DNA of 64,000 nt from Amanita rubescens (taxonomy: Eukaryota > Basidiomycota > Agaricomycetes > Agaricales > Amanitaceae): NCBI GenBank assembly GCA_015039365.1, contig WION01000074.1, positions 1 to 64,000 of the forward strand. Reading direction: 5' to 3'. The notes under the pieces were generated by a model that did not search any database, was not told the DNA's origin, and saw only the letters and a program-made list of their open reading frames with translations. Within the stretch, counting starts at the first letter, position 1, and each line of letters starts with the position of its first letter. A program made the position numbers and the translations under genes. This document shows, piece by piece, positions 1 to 10,850 of this stretch.

Positions 1-1350
1 ACCGATTTATGCTCATCTCGAGCGAGCTGTTCTTACGAAGTTCTCTGGGGGCTGGGGAACGGGTCAGGATAGAGACAGGATCATTTATGAATTCGGTGGG
101 TGAGGTGGTGATGGCGAACCATGATATCGACACATAGCGTACGGATCGATGGTAGGAAAGATGGAGTGGAGGTGGAGGGAGTACATCTTCGGCGCCATTT
201 CTCTGTCGGTGACCACGTTTCCGTAGTTAACTCATTAGCAAAGGACTGGGTAGGAGGCGTCTGCTTCATCACGAAGCTAGAGGGCAGTTTGATTACTGTC
301 CAAAGTCACAACACAAAGGATGAGGTGCGTCGATCGTCCATAATGTTAGAGTTTGGAATTAACGCTATCAACGCTTTCAACTGCAGTTAGAAGTTCACGG
401 CTGGCAGCTCAAGCCTCATTTCCTCTCCTTTTCCCATGGCCCTGCACCGCAACATTCCCCGATGCCAAAATTCACTCGCGATAGGCTGGCATGTCATGTT
501 GGGAGGATGGCGAGAATCGTTGGCCATCACTTTTACAAAGGGACGTTGGTAACGGTCCAGGAGTTGCTGGAGACAATGCCCTGCACGTGCAACAACGTGG
601 TGCACAGTGGATATCGAATGTGTCAATTGAATGTTTGTTCGATGACGTGTAAGTGTCCCCAGTCCACGAGTAACAGCGTATTGACGGTATAACAGAACGG
701 ACTTGCCCCTCACTGCTCCCCAATCCTTTGCACGGCCCATTCCCACACCTCTGTTGCCCCTCCCTGCAGTGGGTGGAGAAACGCCCATGCCAGAGCCAAA
801 CAATGAACCTGAAGACTCAGTCTGGAACCCGGCAGCGCCAGACCCTCCAGAAATGATCCAATGGGATGGAAGAGGTACGCAAACAAGTAATTTCGACGGT
901 AACCAAGTTATTCATTTTCAACAAGCCTACCTGGCAAAATGGTCTACCAATGAAGACCTGCTGAACAAACGTGTTATCGTCCGTATACAAAACACAAACT
1001 CACAAGAGGTGCCCGTTGTCATGTACGGCACCGAATCTGTGCAAAATGAGGAGGGGATGATCAAGGGCCTAGAAAGTGGCCGTGTTCTCATTCATCTTAC
1101 TCGACGGGGCCACACAGTTCTGATGGACCCAAAGTTTCTTATTCCTGTTATGCCAACGAATGAAAAGCAAGTTGTAGTGGTATTATCCGGGGAGCATAAA
1201 GGCAAGGTTTTCAGAACGATGAAGCCATCAAAAGAATCGCCAAGTGACTTCCCTCTATTGCCGCACGAATTACTTCGTCGAAAAGCAGTTGTTACCATGA
1301 ATGCCGAGAACCTTTCCAGATGCGACTATCAGGGAGAAGAAGGTTCATAA
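1..1350 (+). CDS. Spt5-like KOW-domain protein, 5'-partial, multi-exon, possibly frameshifted
   Basis: Not a certain assignment: the piece resembles the KOW-rich part of transcription elongation factor Spt5, a family with many diverged copies in Agaricomycetes. Visible KOW-like cores are HFSVGDHVSVV (about 202-235), ARIVGHHFYKGTL (about 508-548) and VVVLSGEHKGKVF (about 1175-1215). I read exons 1-99, 138-324, 387-648 and 696-1350 (stop TGS-TAA at 1348-1350), with GT-AG introns 100-137, 325-386 and 649-695. The first intron (38 nt) is unusually short. Exons 3 and 4 do not join in frame unless there is a 1-nt shift near 545-600, or an extra 59-nt GT-AG intron at 549-607; the sequence cannot decide between a pseudogene and that intron. 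The last exon has a Pro-rich linker (about 725-850). The 5' end lies outside the window. Confidence 0.55.
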
Positions 1351-1523
1351 TTTTCTACTTTATGTGTGTATTTGTTCAGTGCTGTATGATAACCAACCAC
1401 ACAAACCACACATAATATCAATTTTGCCCTGCAATGAGTTTGTGGGTATTCATGTACAATCACAAGTCATCCTGTCTACACTGTGTCCGGCCAGGCCGGA
1501 CAGGTGATGCATAAGCTGTAACC
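1351..1523. repeat. Gene 3' flank with one GGCCAGGCC satellite fragment
   Basis: No gene. From about 1456 to 1523 it carries a single copy of the satellite that forms the array at 8.2-10.4 kb, including the 19-bp near-palindrome TGTCCGGCCAGGCCGGACA followed by GTGATGCATA. The foldback element that follows inserted directly at its end. Confidence 0.7.
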
Positions 1524-1805
1524 CTCAGTAAAAACGCTTAGTCATATATAGTCACATGTAGTCACACAGTAGTCGAAGTTAGTCATAATTTCGTACTTTC
1601 TGACTACCACCCGACTAACATAACATAGTCAATGTTAGTCAGATGTTAGTCAATGTTAGTCAGTGTCAGTCATGGTTAGTCTGCCAGACCATCAGCAAAG
1701 GCAGTACCCAAATATGCTTAATTCTACAAGTGAATACTAGTAAATACACCCTTTTATGTCAAGCTACAGTAAAAATATGAGCTCATTAAAAGTTTGCACT
1801 TTATG

Positions 1806-1885
1806 AGATTTGAACCCTCAGCTTGATTAAATAATCAGAAATTGACATGGCATGTTAGTGTGTTAACCACTAACCACTACACCAT
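1806..1885 (-). promoter_or_regulatory. tRNA-like RNA polymerase III A and B boxes, left arm of foldback A
   Basis: On the minus strand, TGGTGTAGTGG (A-box-like) is followed about 60 nt later by GGTTCAAATC (B-box-like). Spacing and order match internal tRNA/SINE promoters. No clover-leaf can be completed, so this is a tRNA-derived promoter module, not a tRNA gene. It points outward from the element centre. Confidence 0.55.
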
Positions 1886-2237
1886 ATTACTGTTCTCTGG
1901 GAATCATTGGAATACTATATAACCACTTGACATCAATCAACCATCATCATACACTCCTACCATCCCCCCCTTCCCTCTCTACTTGCCTCCTTGTGGGTGG
2001 TCCTGAGTGTGTTCTCATCTCACAATAATCTCCTTTCTTATTGTCACCATTCTTCCCCACATCATCTCAAGTTCTCAACCATCTCAACCACCTTTAATGG
2101 CTATGGGGAGGTAATTGACAAGGAAGCAAGAGGACAGGGGAGGAAAGGGAGGCTGGGATGTATGATGATTGATTAATGTCAAGTGGTTGGTTTGGTTGGT
2201 TATATAGTATTCCAATGATTCCCAAAGAACAGTAATA

Positions 2238-2305
2238 TGGTGTAGTGGTTAACACACTAGCTTGCCATGTTAATTTCTGATTCATCAAGCTGAGGGTTCA
2301 AATCT
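2238..2305 (+). promoter_or_regulatory. tRNA-like RNA polymerase III A and B boxes, right arm of foldback A
   Basis: Mirror copy of the left-arm module: A box TGGTGTAGTGG at 2238-2248 and B box GGTTCAAATCT at 2295-2305, transcribing outward to the right. Whether it is active is unknown. Confidence 0.55.
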
Positions 2306-2600
2306 CATAAAGTGCAAACTTTTAATCAGCTCATATTTTTACTGTAGCTTGACATAAAAGGGTTGTATTTACTAGTATTCACCTTTTTGCACTTGTAGAA
2401 TTAAGCATGTTTGGGTACTGCCTTTGCTGATGGTCTGGCAGACTAACCATGACTGACACTGACTAACATTGACTAACATCTGACTAACATTGACTATGTT
2501 AGTCAGGTGGTAGTCAGAAAGTACGAAATTACGACTAACTTCGACTACTGTGTGACTACATGTGACTATATATGACTAAGCATTTTTACTGAGTGTAACC

Positions 2601-2896
2601 TGTAGCGAGTCTAAATACTACAGGGTTTCAGTATTGTAGTAGCGAGAATAAGTAGAAATCTAAGTGGCTCACCTCAGTCGTGATATGAGAACGACTGAGG
2701 TGCATCTGTGTACTCTAAGCCACACAAAAATGAAGAACTGTACAGTACGAGAGGTAAGCAATAGAGAAACTGAATGGACGAACTGATCTTTGCGGCTAGG
2801 CCCATCTATGACTTCTAGTATATGGGGAACCTTCTATATTTGGAAAGACGCGCCGCCGTGGCCCCTAAGTCCAACGACGCACTTGCTTCTTCAACA
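2601..2896. other. Non-coding spacer, no feature recognised
   Basis: No coding signal or clear repeat seen, apart from a short imperfect hairpin around 2670-2705 (CTCACCTCAGTCG ... CGACTGAGGTG). Confidence 0.5.
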
Positions 2897-2982
2897 TAAC
2901 CAACCAACCAACCAACCAACCAACCAAACCAACCAACCAACCAACCATGTAACCAACCATGTAACCAACCAACCAATCATGT
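2897..2982. repeat. (AACC)n microsatellite
   Basis: CAACCAACCAACC tetranucleotide run with AACCATGT interruptions. The same AACC seed appears inside and between units of the neighbouring satellite, so it may have arisen from it. Confidence 0.9.
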
Positions 2983-2984
2983 AT

Positions 2985-3275
2985 AAGATACCATTCAAAA
3001 TATGTCATAGGCAAGTACCTGTGTCATTATCCATTCATACATTGCCACCACTCATCACAAGGAGTCGGAGTCATCCCATCTACACCGTGTCTGGCCAGGC
3101 CGGACAGGTGATGCATAGTAGGCTGTAAACATGTATAAGATACCATTCAAAATATGTCGTAAGCAAGTACCTGTGTCATCATACATTAATACATTGCCAC
3201 CACTCATCACAAGTCATCCCATCTACACTGTGTCTGGCCAGGCCAGACAGGTGATGCATAGGCTGTAACCATGTA
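2985..3275. repeat. Two copies of the GGCCAGGCC satellite
   Basis: Two diverged units of the family seen at 8.2-10.4 kb (AACCATGTATAAGATACC ... CATACATTGCCACC ... GGCCAGGC ... GTGATGCATAG). The core is less perfect here than in the main array. Confidence 0.8.
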
Positions 3276-3379
3276 TAACCAACCATCAAATCTTTGCTTA
3301 TGATATAGGTCATTTTAATGTGAGTGTCATCTGAGAGCAATAGAAATTGACTTATATAGTGAGAGTGATGTAGAATTTG

Positions 3380-4423
3380 TAGATTGAAGGATGTGATGTT
3401 GACCAATGAAATCAGACTATTGCTCTAGTAAGATTATAGTCAGCCATAGTCAGGAGCAGTCAAGAAATAGTCTAAGTTAGTCTAAGTTAAGTTAAGTTTA
3501 GTCACAACTAGTCAAGAGCAGTTGAGGTACTGTATAGTCTAAGTTTAGTCACAGCTAGTCAGCTATAGTCAGGACTCAGGAGCAGTCAGGAGCAGTCAAG
3601 GTATAGTTCTGAGGCCGAGAATGAAGTCTGAAGGTCTTGGTTGGTTTATGCAGTTTTTCAACCACCAAGTTTGTAATGCACTTAAGATGCCATGTGATTG
3701 CCATGTTGCTGAAACTCACGGCACTGAGGCATCAAACAAATGAACAAACAAACTAGTTATCTGCCTATAGAGTATACCATCCACCTCAATATGAGTTCCA
3801 CTACAGATAAATAATGCTCTTATGTACATTAGTGAACCACTAAATGATATGATGTGCTTCCAAATCTCACTTTCCCTGTTCTAGAGGGCCTCACAGGTGA
3901 GAAGTTATGCCACAGCCCATCCCACATTGTTTTGGCAAATGCCAAGATGTGACTTGGCAAGCAATGACAAACAAACAACAACTCTCCAAAGCTCTGCTGC
4001 TCTGCCTGCACACTCTCAAAAGGCTCATTGGGACATTAGCAACAGTTTACTTGGTCTCACTACTGCAAGATCCAAATTCCCCTTTAGTATACAAAGAAGC
4101 AGAAAAGAGAAAGAGCAAGGAACTAGCTGTGACAAGGACTAGCTGTGACAACTTAACCTGGACTATACCTTGACTGCCCCTGACTAGCTGTGACTAACTT
4201 GACTAGCTGCAACTAACTAAACTTAGACTATACCTTGACTGCCCTGACTAGCTGTGACTAAACTTAGACTATACCTTGACTGCCCCTGACTGGCTGTGAC
4301 TAAACTCAGACTAGCTGCAACTAAACTTAGCCTATACCTTGACTGCCCCTGACTGACTATGGCTGACTATAATTAATTTGACTATGGGACAATCTGATTA
4401 GTTAGTCAACATCCTTCAATCTA
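3380..4423. repeat. Second foldback (inverted-repeat) element rich in TAGTCA motifs
   Basis: Outer inverted segments TAGATTGAAGGATG (3380-3393) and CATCCTTCAATCTA (4410-4423) enclose two blocks of short direct repeats in opposite orientation: CTATAGTCAGGAGCAGTCA at 3445-3605 and TGACTGCCCCTGACTAGC at 4160-4370. The centre (about 3610-4130) is unique and non-coding. It resembles foldback A in its TAGTCA content but shares no long homology with it. A target duplication could not be established. Confidence 0.6.
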
Positions 4424-4439
4424 CCTAGCTTAATAAGCA

Positions 4440-4765
4440 TCACATTTGAACTTATAAGCAAGAAAATAGTGTTCAGATGCATGATATACATACCTTATGT
4501 GCATCCCTTGCAAGTATGTTTTTATTGTGTATCACATGTACAAACAACAACAACAACAACAGTGGAAAACAACATTAGTAACCAAACCAACCGACCATGA
4601 CAGTTAAAACAAGCAAGAAACAAGCTTTCAGATGCATAAACATACACTTATATTCCTTGCAAGCATCATTTAGCCAAATGTACAAACAATAGAAAACAAT
4701 ATTGGTAACCATGACAGTTGAAACAAGCCAGAAAAGAACTTTCAGATGTATATATGTACATACAC
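4440..4765. repeat. Tandem repeat, about 3 diverged copies
   Basis: Segments with TTCAGATGCAT, CCTTGCAAG and TGTACAAACAA followed by CAGTGGAAAACAACATTAG and AACCATGACAGTT recur about three times, with an embedded (CAA)n run at 4545-4560. Confidence 0.6.
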
Positions 4766-5344
4766 ATATTTCTTGTCAGTTGCAAAATGGAAAATTGTTA
4801 CAAACGTACATCATGGCCTATCTTTTTCTTATCTTATCACCTCCATCGTCCCTCCTATGTCATTGTTTGCATATGCATTCCTTCTGGAACATTCATCGTT
4901 TATCATATGCTACTTCATTTTATCACATGCATATCTATTATCACATGCAAACCATCTCATTATCACATGCGACCGTTTCATTATCACATGCATACTTACT
5001 TACTATATTTGCGTATACATCTTGTACTATATAAACCACGCAAATATATGACTAGACTTCAGTCTAGTTTTAACAGTCAAAATCTGTCTCGTTATTGTCT
5101 AAGCTCCCTTGAGGACTTATCCGATAACACTCTTATTCTCTGAATGTTCTTAAGTGCCGGAACTCCCTTGAGGAACCTATGGTACCTGATAGGCTTGACT
5201 TATCAGTGAACGAACAAATGTAACAAAAATCATCTGCAGCCTGTACATTCGGAGAAAAAAAGGAGAATGAAGTGCTGTCTGGGACACTGTTTTGTGGAAA
5301 AGAAAAGAAAAATTCTGTGGACTCAATGTCTTGACTGCCAGATA
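4766..5344. other. Non-coding; four direct TTATCACATGC repeats and a TATA-like box
   Basis: Between about 4917 and 4995 the motif TTATCACATGC recurs four times at 20-27 bp spacing. It is followed by CTATATAAACC (about 5025-5036) and two copies of CTCCCTTGAGGA about 65 bp apart. The pattern resembles the upstream and R-U5 part of an LTR, but ends and target duplication could not be found, so no element is claimed. Confidence 0.35.
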
Positions 5345-5660
5345 GTAGATATGTATGTATGAGTTAGCAAATAAAAATGGAAAAACAACACTCCACCTAT
5401 CACAGCACTGCCATCTGCAGACTATTTTTAAATGGTTTTGGTTTTGGTTGGTCACAGCATTGGCAAATAAAAATAAAAATAGAAAAACAACACTCTGCCA
5501 ATTGCAGTGCCACCACCTGTGGACTATTTTTACACCAACACATAAAAGTAGATACATATGTACTCTGCTGATGATGGTGCTGTCATTGGTGGTGTATTTT
5601 TTACACCAACACATAAAAGTAGAAACATACTCTGCCAATGACAGTGCTGTCATTAGTAAC
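5345..5660. repeat. Diverged copies of the TCCGCGGA-type satellite
   Basis: Repeated blocks AACAACACTC ... CTGCCAATTGCAGTGCC ... GTGGACTATTTTTACACC are diverged versions of the array at 10.8-12.2 kb. Both arrays are followed by the same AACCCCC-CAGTGTATACC motif, so the regions share ancestry. Confidence 0.5.
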
Positions 5661-5687
5661 CCCCCCAGTGTATACCATATACCCTGG

Positions 5688-5936
5688 TGTTTGATGTGTG
5701 AAAACCTGAAGGGTCTACATATCTGTAAAGATAGATATGTCTAAACTATATTTTAGGTAGGTAATATATAGCATAAAGATTGGTATCATACCTCGTCCTT
5801 CAGAATATGAAGACTGAGGTACACAAAGAAAATATGTGTCCAAAAGAGTGTATTATGTAAGCAGGAACAAATAGTGACAAATAATAGGACTGAAAAGATA
5901 TAAGTAACCAACCAACATAACATACAAATTTCAACA
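5688..5936. mobile_element. Solo LTR, 249 bp, TSD CCTGG
   Basis: Starts TGTTTGATGTG and ends TTTCAACA, flanked by the 5-bp direct repeats CCTGG (5683-5687 and 5937-5941). The related segment at about 12250-12300 reads straight through the same point (TACCCTGG then AATTAGGTCCCTATA), acting as an unoccupied site. No coding capacity; most simply the product of recombination between the two LTRs of a lost retrotransposon. Confidence 0.75.
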
Positions 5937-6301
5937 CCTGGATCCTAATTGAAATAGGTCCCTATAAATACATTTGACTTAGACTTGTAATCATGACTAT
6001 AGTCACTGTTGTAACTTAAAGTTGAGATTAACAAGTTTGTAACAAGTTTGTATGTAACACTCAGATGCGAGGACACAAGCTGAGGTGATACAAGAGTCTG
6101 TAGGCTCTAGATACCCTTACCGATTCAGAATACACCCTGAATACCATCATCACACACTGCCTCAACAACGAGTATCAAAGGCAGCACATGTACCTATTAA
6201 CCCTTGCAATCTCCCACCATCGACCCCTCGCACTTTCCCATCATCGGAAACCACAAATGGGCATCCAAATGAAGCCCTTGCCACCATCACACCTGCACTG
6301 A

Positions 6302-6460
6302 GACTTGCACACATTCAATATGTGTTTTATGTGTGGCAACAAGGGGCACTATCAGGCAAACTGCCCATCCCATGCTCCGGCAAACTCCGCTGCTAACCCT
6401 GCATCACCGATCAATGTGAACTTAGCCAAAGATGATGATTGGGAGGATGTATCATTCTAG
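6302..6460 (+). pseudogene. Retrotransposon Gag remnant with one CCHC zinc knuckle
   Basis: Frame starting at 6302 encodes CFMCGNKGHYQANC (about 6323-6364), a full C-x2-C-x4-H-x4-C nucleic-acid-binding knuckle, then a short acidic tail DDDWEDVSF and a TAG at 6458-6460. There is a stop immediately upstream at 6299-6301, so only the end of a gag survives. The Pro/Ser-rich stretch at 6150-6300 may be the rest of it in another frame. No LTR pair or pol is nearby. Confidence 0.65.
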
Positions 6461-7090
6461 GCTCATGAAGGTGCACTCCTTTTTATCCCTTTTCTATTCT
6501 TTTTCTTTACTTTCATTAATACATCACTTCGTCGGACTCCGTGACCACCTTGAGGAAATCCTCACGTCCACCTCATTCCTATTACATCATTACAGTACTT
6601 AATTTCCTGACTACTAAGTATAAATAGTACCTAGATACCATTGAATATACTTACACGTTTGCCTCCCCAAACACTCGCTGTGTGACTGTTCCTCCAACAG
6701 CCACAGTCTGAGTAATTGATAAGAGAGTAAGTGAGGTGAAGAATATGTGAAGAAATACTGGGATACTTATCTGCCAGTGATACCCGATTAGGAAGGTCTG
6801 TATGCATGCATGCTAAGTCCATATGCCAGAGTCCGAGATCATTGTCCATCATGATATCCATCATACTTGAACAGATCATGATGAACCAACCAACCAACCA
6901 AACCAACCAGGCAATTGGCTAAGAAGTTCAGAGTATTTGAAGAGTTACCACAACCACATGATCACTACTATTTGTACCACAAACAACATTTCGTGCTGTC
7001 CAAGTTCAGCAGTCGAAGTTGTAACATGGTCACGGTCACAGTTTTGTACCACCATGATTGCTGAGGGTGGACTTGGGTTTCTGAGGTAAT
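6461..7090. other. Non-coding spacer
   Basis: Contains a pyrimidine-rich tract (6478-6520) and a short AACC microsatellite (6884-6910). No gene or element end recognised. Confidence 0.45.
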
Positions 7091-7095
7091 TGCAA

Positions 7096-7905
7096 TGGTT
7101 TCTGGGGTTTATGAGGTCGCTGAATTCGATGGTGTAGTCGGCTTAGCGCGAAATTCAGTTACGGCTCCGCTAGACCATTTTTTTGCTGTATAAGGCATTG
7201 AAAATGACCTATCATTTGAAGCAGAGGTCACTGCTGAGGTGAGTTCAAGTGGTTTCTGGGGTTTATGAGGTCGCTGAATCCGATGGTGTAGTTGGCGTGG
7301 CACGAAATTCAGTTACGGTTCTGCTAGACCGTTTTTTTGCTTTATAAGGCATTGAAAATGACCTATCATTTGAAGCAGAGGTCGCTGCTGAGGTAAGTTC
7401 AAGTGGTTTCTGGGGTTTATGAGGTCGCTGAATCCGATGGTGTAGTCAGCGGTGCGCGAAATTCAGTTACGGTTCCGCTAGACCGTTTTTTTGCTTTATA
7501 AGGCATTGAAAATGACCTATCATTTGAAGCAGAGGTCGCTGCTGAGGTGAGTTCAAGTGGTTTCTGGGGTTTATGAGGTCGCTGAATTCGATGGTGTAGT
7601 CGGCGTAGCGCGAAATTCAGTTACGGTTCCGCTAGACCGTTTTTTTGCTTTATAAGGCATTGAAATGACCTATTATTAGAGGCAGAGGTCGCTGCTGAGG
7701 TGGGTTCAAGTGGTTTCTGGGGTTTATGAGGTCGCTGAATTCGATGGTGTAGTCAGCGTAGCGCGAAATTCAGTTACGGTTCTGCTAGACCGTTTTTTTG
7801 CTTTATAAGGCATTGAAAATGATGTATCATTTGAAGCAGAGGTCACTACTGAGGTGGGTTCAGGTGGTTCCTGGGGTTTTTGAGGTCGCAGAATCCAATG
7901 GTGTT
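7096..7905. repeat. Six-copy 154-bp tandem repeat
   Basis: The block TTTCTGGGGTTTATGAGGTC starts at about 7098, 7253, 7407, 7561, 7714 and 7867 (steps 153-155 bp). Each unit also has GCGCGAAATTCAGTTACGG, GACCGTTTTTTTGC and AGCAGAGGTCGCTGCTGAGG. The copies differ at scattered sites; the last is the most diverged. Confidence 0.9.
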
Positions 7906-8190
7906 GTCAGGGTTTTAGTTATGGTTATGGTTATGGTTATGGTTCCATTATATCATTTTCTAGCATTTAATGCATATTCTGCAGCAGTTGTTGGTGTTAC
8001 AGGACAAGCAAAGCATCTGGTGGGTCTACGGTGGCGACCCTGTTGCCGTGATTCACCGGTCTTGTTGAGCAAACCCCTGCAATGTCATTCAGCAGCTTGC
8101 AATGAGTTTTATTTTTTCTATGCATATTCTGCAGCAGTTGCCAGCATTACAGGACAGGCAAAGTATCTGACAGGTCTATGTTGGTGACCC
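7906..8190. repeat. (GGTTAT)n run and a two-copy direct repeat
   Basis: Four to five GGTTAT units at about 7917-7945, then two copies of about 75 bp (about 7970-8045 and 8118-8190) sharing GCATATTCTGCAGCAGTTG and TTACAGGACA-GCAAAG. Confidence 0.75.
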
Positions 8191-10430
8191 TGACACCACT
8201 CATCACAAGTCATCCCACTACACTGTGTCCGGCCAGGCTGGACAGGTGATGCATAGGCTGTAAACAAACAAAACAAACAAACAACCAACCAACCAACCAA
8301 ACCAACCAACCAACCATGTAAACCAACCAACCATGTAAAGATACCATTCAAAACATGTCGTAGGCAAGTACATACATTGATATGTTGCCACCACTGATCA
8401 TAAGTCATCCTATCTACACCGTGTCCGGCCAGGCTGGACAGGTGATGCATAGGCTGTAACCAACCAACCATGTATAGGATACCGTTCAAAACATGTCATA
8501 GGCATAAGTCACCCCATCTACACCGTGTCCGGCCAGGCCGGACAGGTGATGCATAGGCTGTAAACAACCAACCATGTATAAGATAACCAAACCAAACCAA
8601 CCATGTATAAGATACCATTCAAAACATGTCGTAGGCAAGTACATACATTGATATGTTGCCACCACTGATCATAAGTCATCCTATCTACACCGTGTCCGGC
8701 CAGGCCGGACAGGTGATGCATAGGCTGTAACCAACCAACCAACCATGTATAGGATACCGTTCAAAACATGTCATAGGCATAAGTCACCCCATCTACACCG
8801 TGTCCGGCCAGGCCGGACAGGTGATGCATAGGCTGTAAACAACCAACCATGTATAAGATAACCAAACCAAACCAACCATGTATAAGATACCATTCAAAAC
8901 ATGTCGTAGGCAAGTACATACATTGATATGTTGCCACCACTCATCACAAGTCATCCCATCTACACTGTGTCCGGCCAGGCCGGACAGGTGATGCATAGGC
9001 TGTAACCAACCATGTATAGGATACCGTTCAAAACATGTCATAACATGTCATAGGCATAAGTCACCCCATCTACACCGTGTCTGGCCAGGCCAGACAGGTG
9101 ATGCATAGGCTGTAACCAACCATGTATAGGATACCATTCAAAACATGTCATAGGCATAAGTCACCCCATCTACACCGTGTCCGGCCAGGCCGGACAGGTG
9201 ATGCATAGGCTGTAAACATGTATAACATGTATAAGATACCATTCAAAATATGTCGTAAGCAAGTACCTGTGTCATCATACATTAATACATTGCCACCACT
9301 CATCACAAGTCATCCCATCTACACTGTGTCCGGCCAGGCCGGACAGGTATGCATGGGCTGTAACCAACCAACCATGTATAAGATACCACTCAAAATATGT
9401 TGTAGGCAAGTACATACATTGATATGTTGCCACCACTCATCACAAGTCATCCTGTCTACACCGTGTCCAGCCAGGCCGGACAGGTGATGCATAGGCTGTA
9501 ACCAACCATGTATAAGATACCGTTCAAAACATGTTGTAGGCAAGTACATACATGATTGATATGTTGCCACCACTCATCATAAGTCATCCCATCTACACCG
9601 TGTCCGGCCAGGCCGGACAGGTGATGCATAGGCTGTAACCAACCATGTATAAGATACCATTCAAAATATGTTGTACTAGGCAGGTGTGTCATCATACATT
9701 GATGTTGCCACCACTCATCACAAGTTGTCCTGTCTACACCGTGTCTGACACCACTCATCACAAGTCATCCCACTACACTGTGTCCGGCCAGGCCGGACAG
9801 GTGATGCATAGGCTGTAAACAACCAACCATGTATAAGATACCATTCAAAACATGTCGTAGGCAAGTACATACATTGATATGTTGCCACCACTCATCATAA
9901 GTCATCCCATCTACACCGTGTCCGGCCAGGCCGGACAGGTGATGCATAGGCTGTAACCAACCATGTATAGGATACCATTCAAAACATGTCATAGGCATAA
10001 GTCACCCCATCTACACCGTGTCTGGCCAGGCCGGACAGGTGATGCAGAGGCTGTAACCAACCATGTATAACCAACCATGTATAGGATACTGTTCAAAACA
10101 TGTCATAGGCATAAGTCACCCCATCTACACCATGTCCGGCCAGGCCGGACAGGTGATGCAGAGGCTGTAACCATGTATAAGATACCATTCAAAATATGTT
10201 GTAGGCAAGTCTGTCATCATACATTGATGTTGCCACCACTCATCACAAGTCATCCTGTCTACACTGTGTCCGGCCAGGCCGGACAGGTAATGCATAGGCT
10301 GTAAGCAACCAAACCAACCATGTATAAGATACCATTCAAAATATGTCATAGGCAAGTACCTGTGTCATCATCCATTCATATGTTACCAGCACTCATCACA
10401 AGTCATCCAATCTACACCATGTCTGGACTG
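8191..10430. repeat. GGCCAGGCC satellite array, about 13 units
   Basis: Units of roughly 130-200 bp, each with CCACCACTCATCACAAG, CCATCTACACCGTGTCC, the odd-length palindrome TGTCCGGCCAGGCCGGACA, GTGATGCATAGGCTGTAA, CCATGTATAAGATACC and ATTCAAAACATGTCGTAGGC. Length varies because the middle segment (CATACATTGATATGTTGCC) is present or absent, giving a long and a short unit type. Reading frames through it (on both strands) are by-products of the repeat. Confidence 0.92.
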
Positions 10431-10850
10431 TGCGCATCAGCAGCCCAGGTCCACCAAAAAGGCTTAACCCTAAATTAGGAGTTAGGCCTTTTGTGCAACC
10501 CTAGCACAACCCTGGAGGGACCTATTAACCCTAAGACCTCCATGAGATCCCATATTGATGTAAACTGAGAAAGGGTTAATGAGATAACGGTGTTTCACTG
10601 GTTTTCAAGCAGATAATCATCTCGCTTTCTGATCTTTTGCTTTTTCTCGGGTCAAGTTTGTCGTTTTAAGATATGTTAGCATCATATTGGTCATAGTTAT
10701 GTAACGATGACGTCAGGTATATCCGCTATGACCGTACTTTGACTCTGATTGCTAGCCTGAGTGTGCGATGAGACAGTAGACTCACTGGATTGTAGAAAGT
10801 CATTGTTGTGACATGCCTACGCCATTGCCTTCATTGTCATTATAAGTATA
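10431..10850. other. Non-coding spacer with an inverted AGGCCTTT/AAAGGCT motif
   Basis: A small hairpin-prone segment (AAAAAGGCTTAACCCTAAA ... TTAGGCCTTTTG, 10456-10494) is followed by unique sequence. No gene seen. Confidence 0.4.

Larger units (their letters stand above)
1524..2593. mobile_element. Foldback element A with about 430-bp terminal inverted repeats, TSD TGTAACC
   Basis: A 1070-bp non-coding element. Left end CTCAGTAAAAACGC and right end ATTTTTACTGAG are inverted copies, and the two arms stay collinear for about 430 bp (1524-1960 against 2160-2593) with small indels, leaving about 200 bp of unique centre. Exact 7-bp direct repeats TGTAACC flank it (1517-1523 and 2594-2600). The outer 150 bp of each arm are packed with TAGTCA/TTAGTC motifs, resembling subterminal transposase-binding repeats. 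Each arm also holds a tRNA-like A/B box pair. Seven-bp duplications do not fit hAT (8) or Mutator (9) exactly, so I leave the superfamily open. Confidence 0.85.

Noticed and set aside
5016..5200. LTR near a TATA box
   Set aside because: No TG/CA ends with a 5-bp duplication could be found.
8118..10355. Frames of 74-129 codons in the GGCCAGGCC array
   Set aside because: Repeat-driven; same peptide repeated with the unit.
8191..10430. CRISPR array
   Set aside because: Eukaryotic tandem satellite; the supposed spacers are homologous to each other and there are no cas genes.
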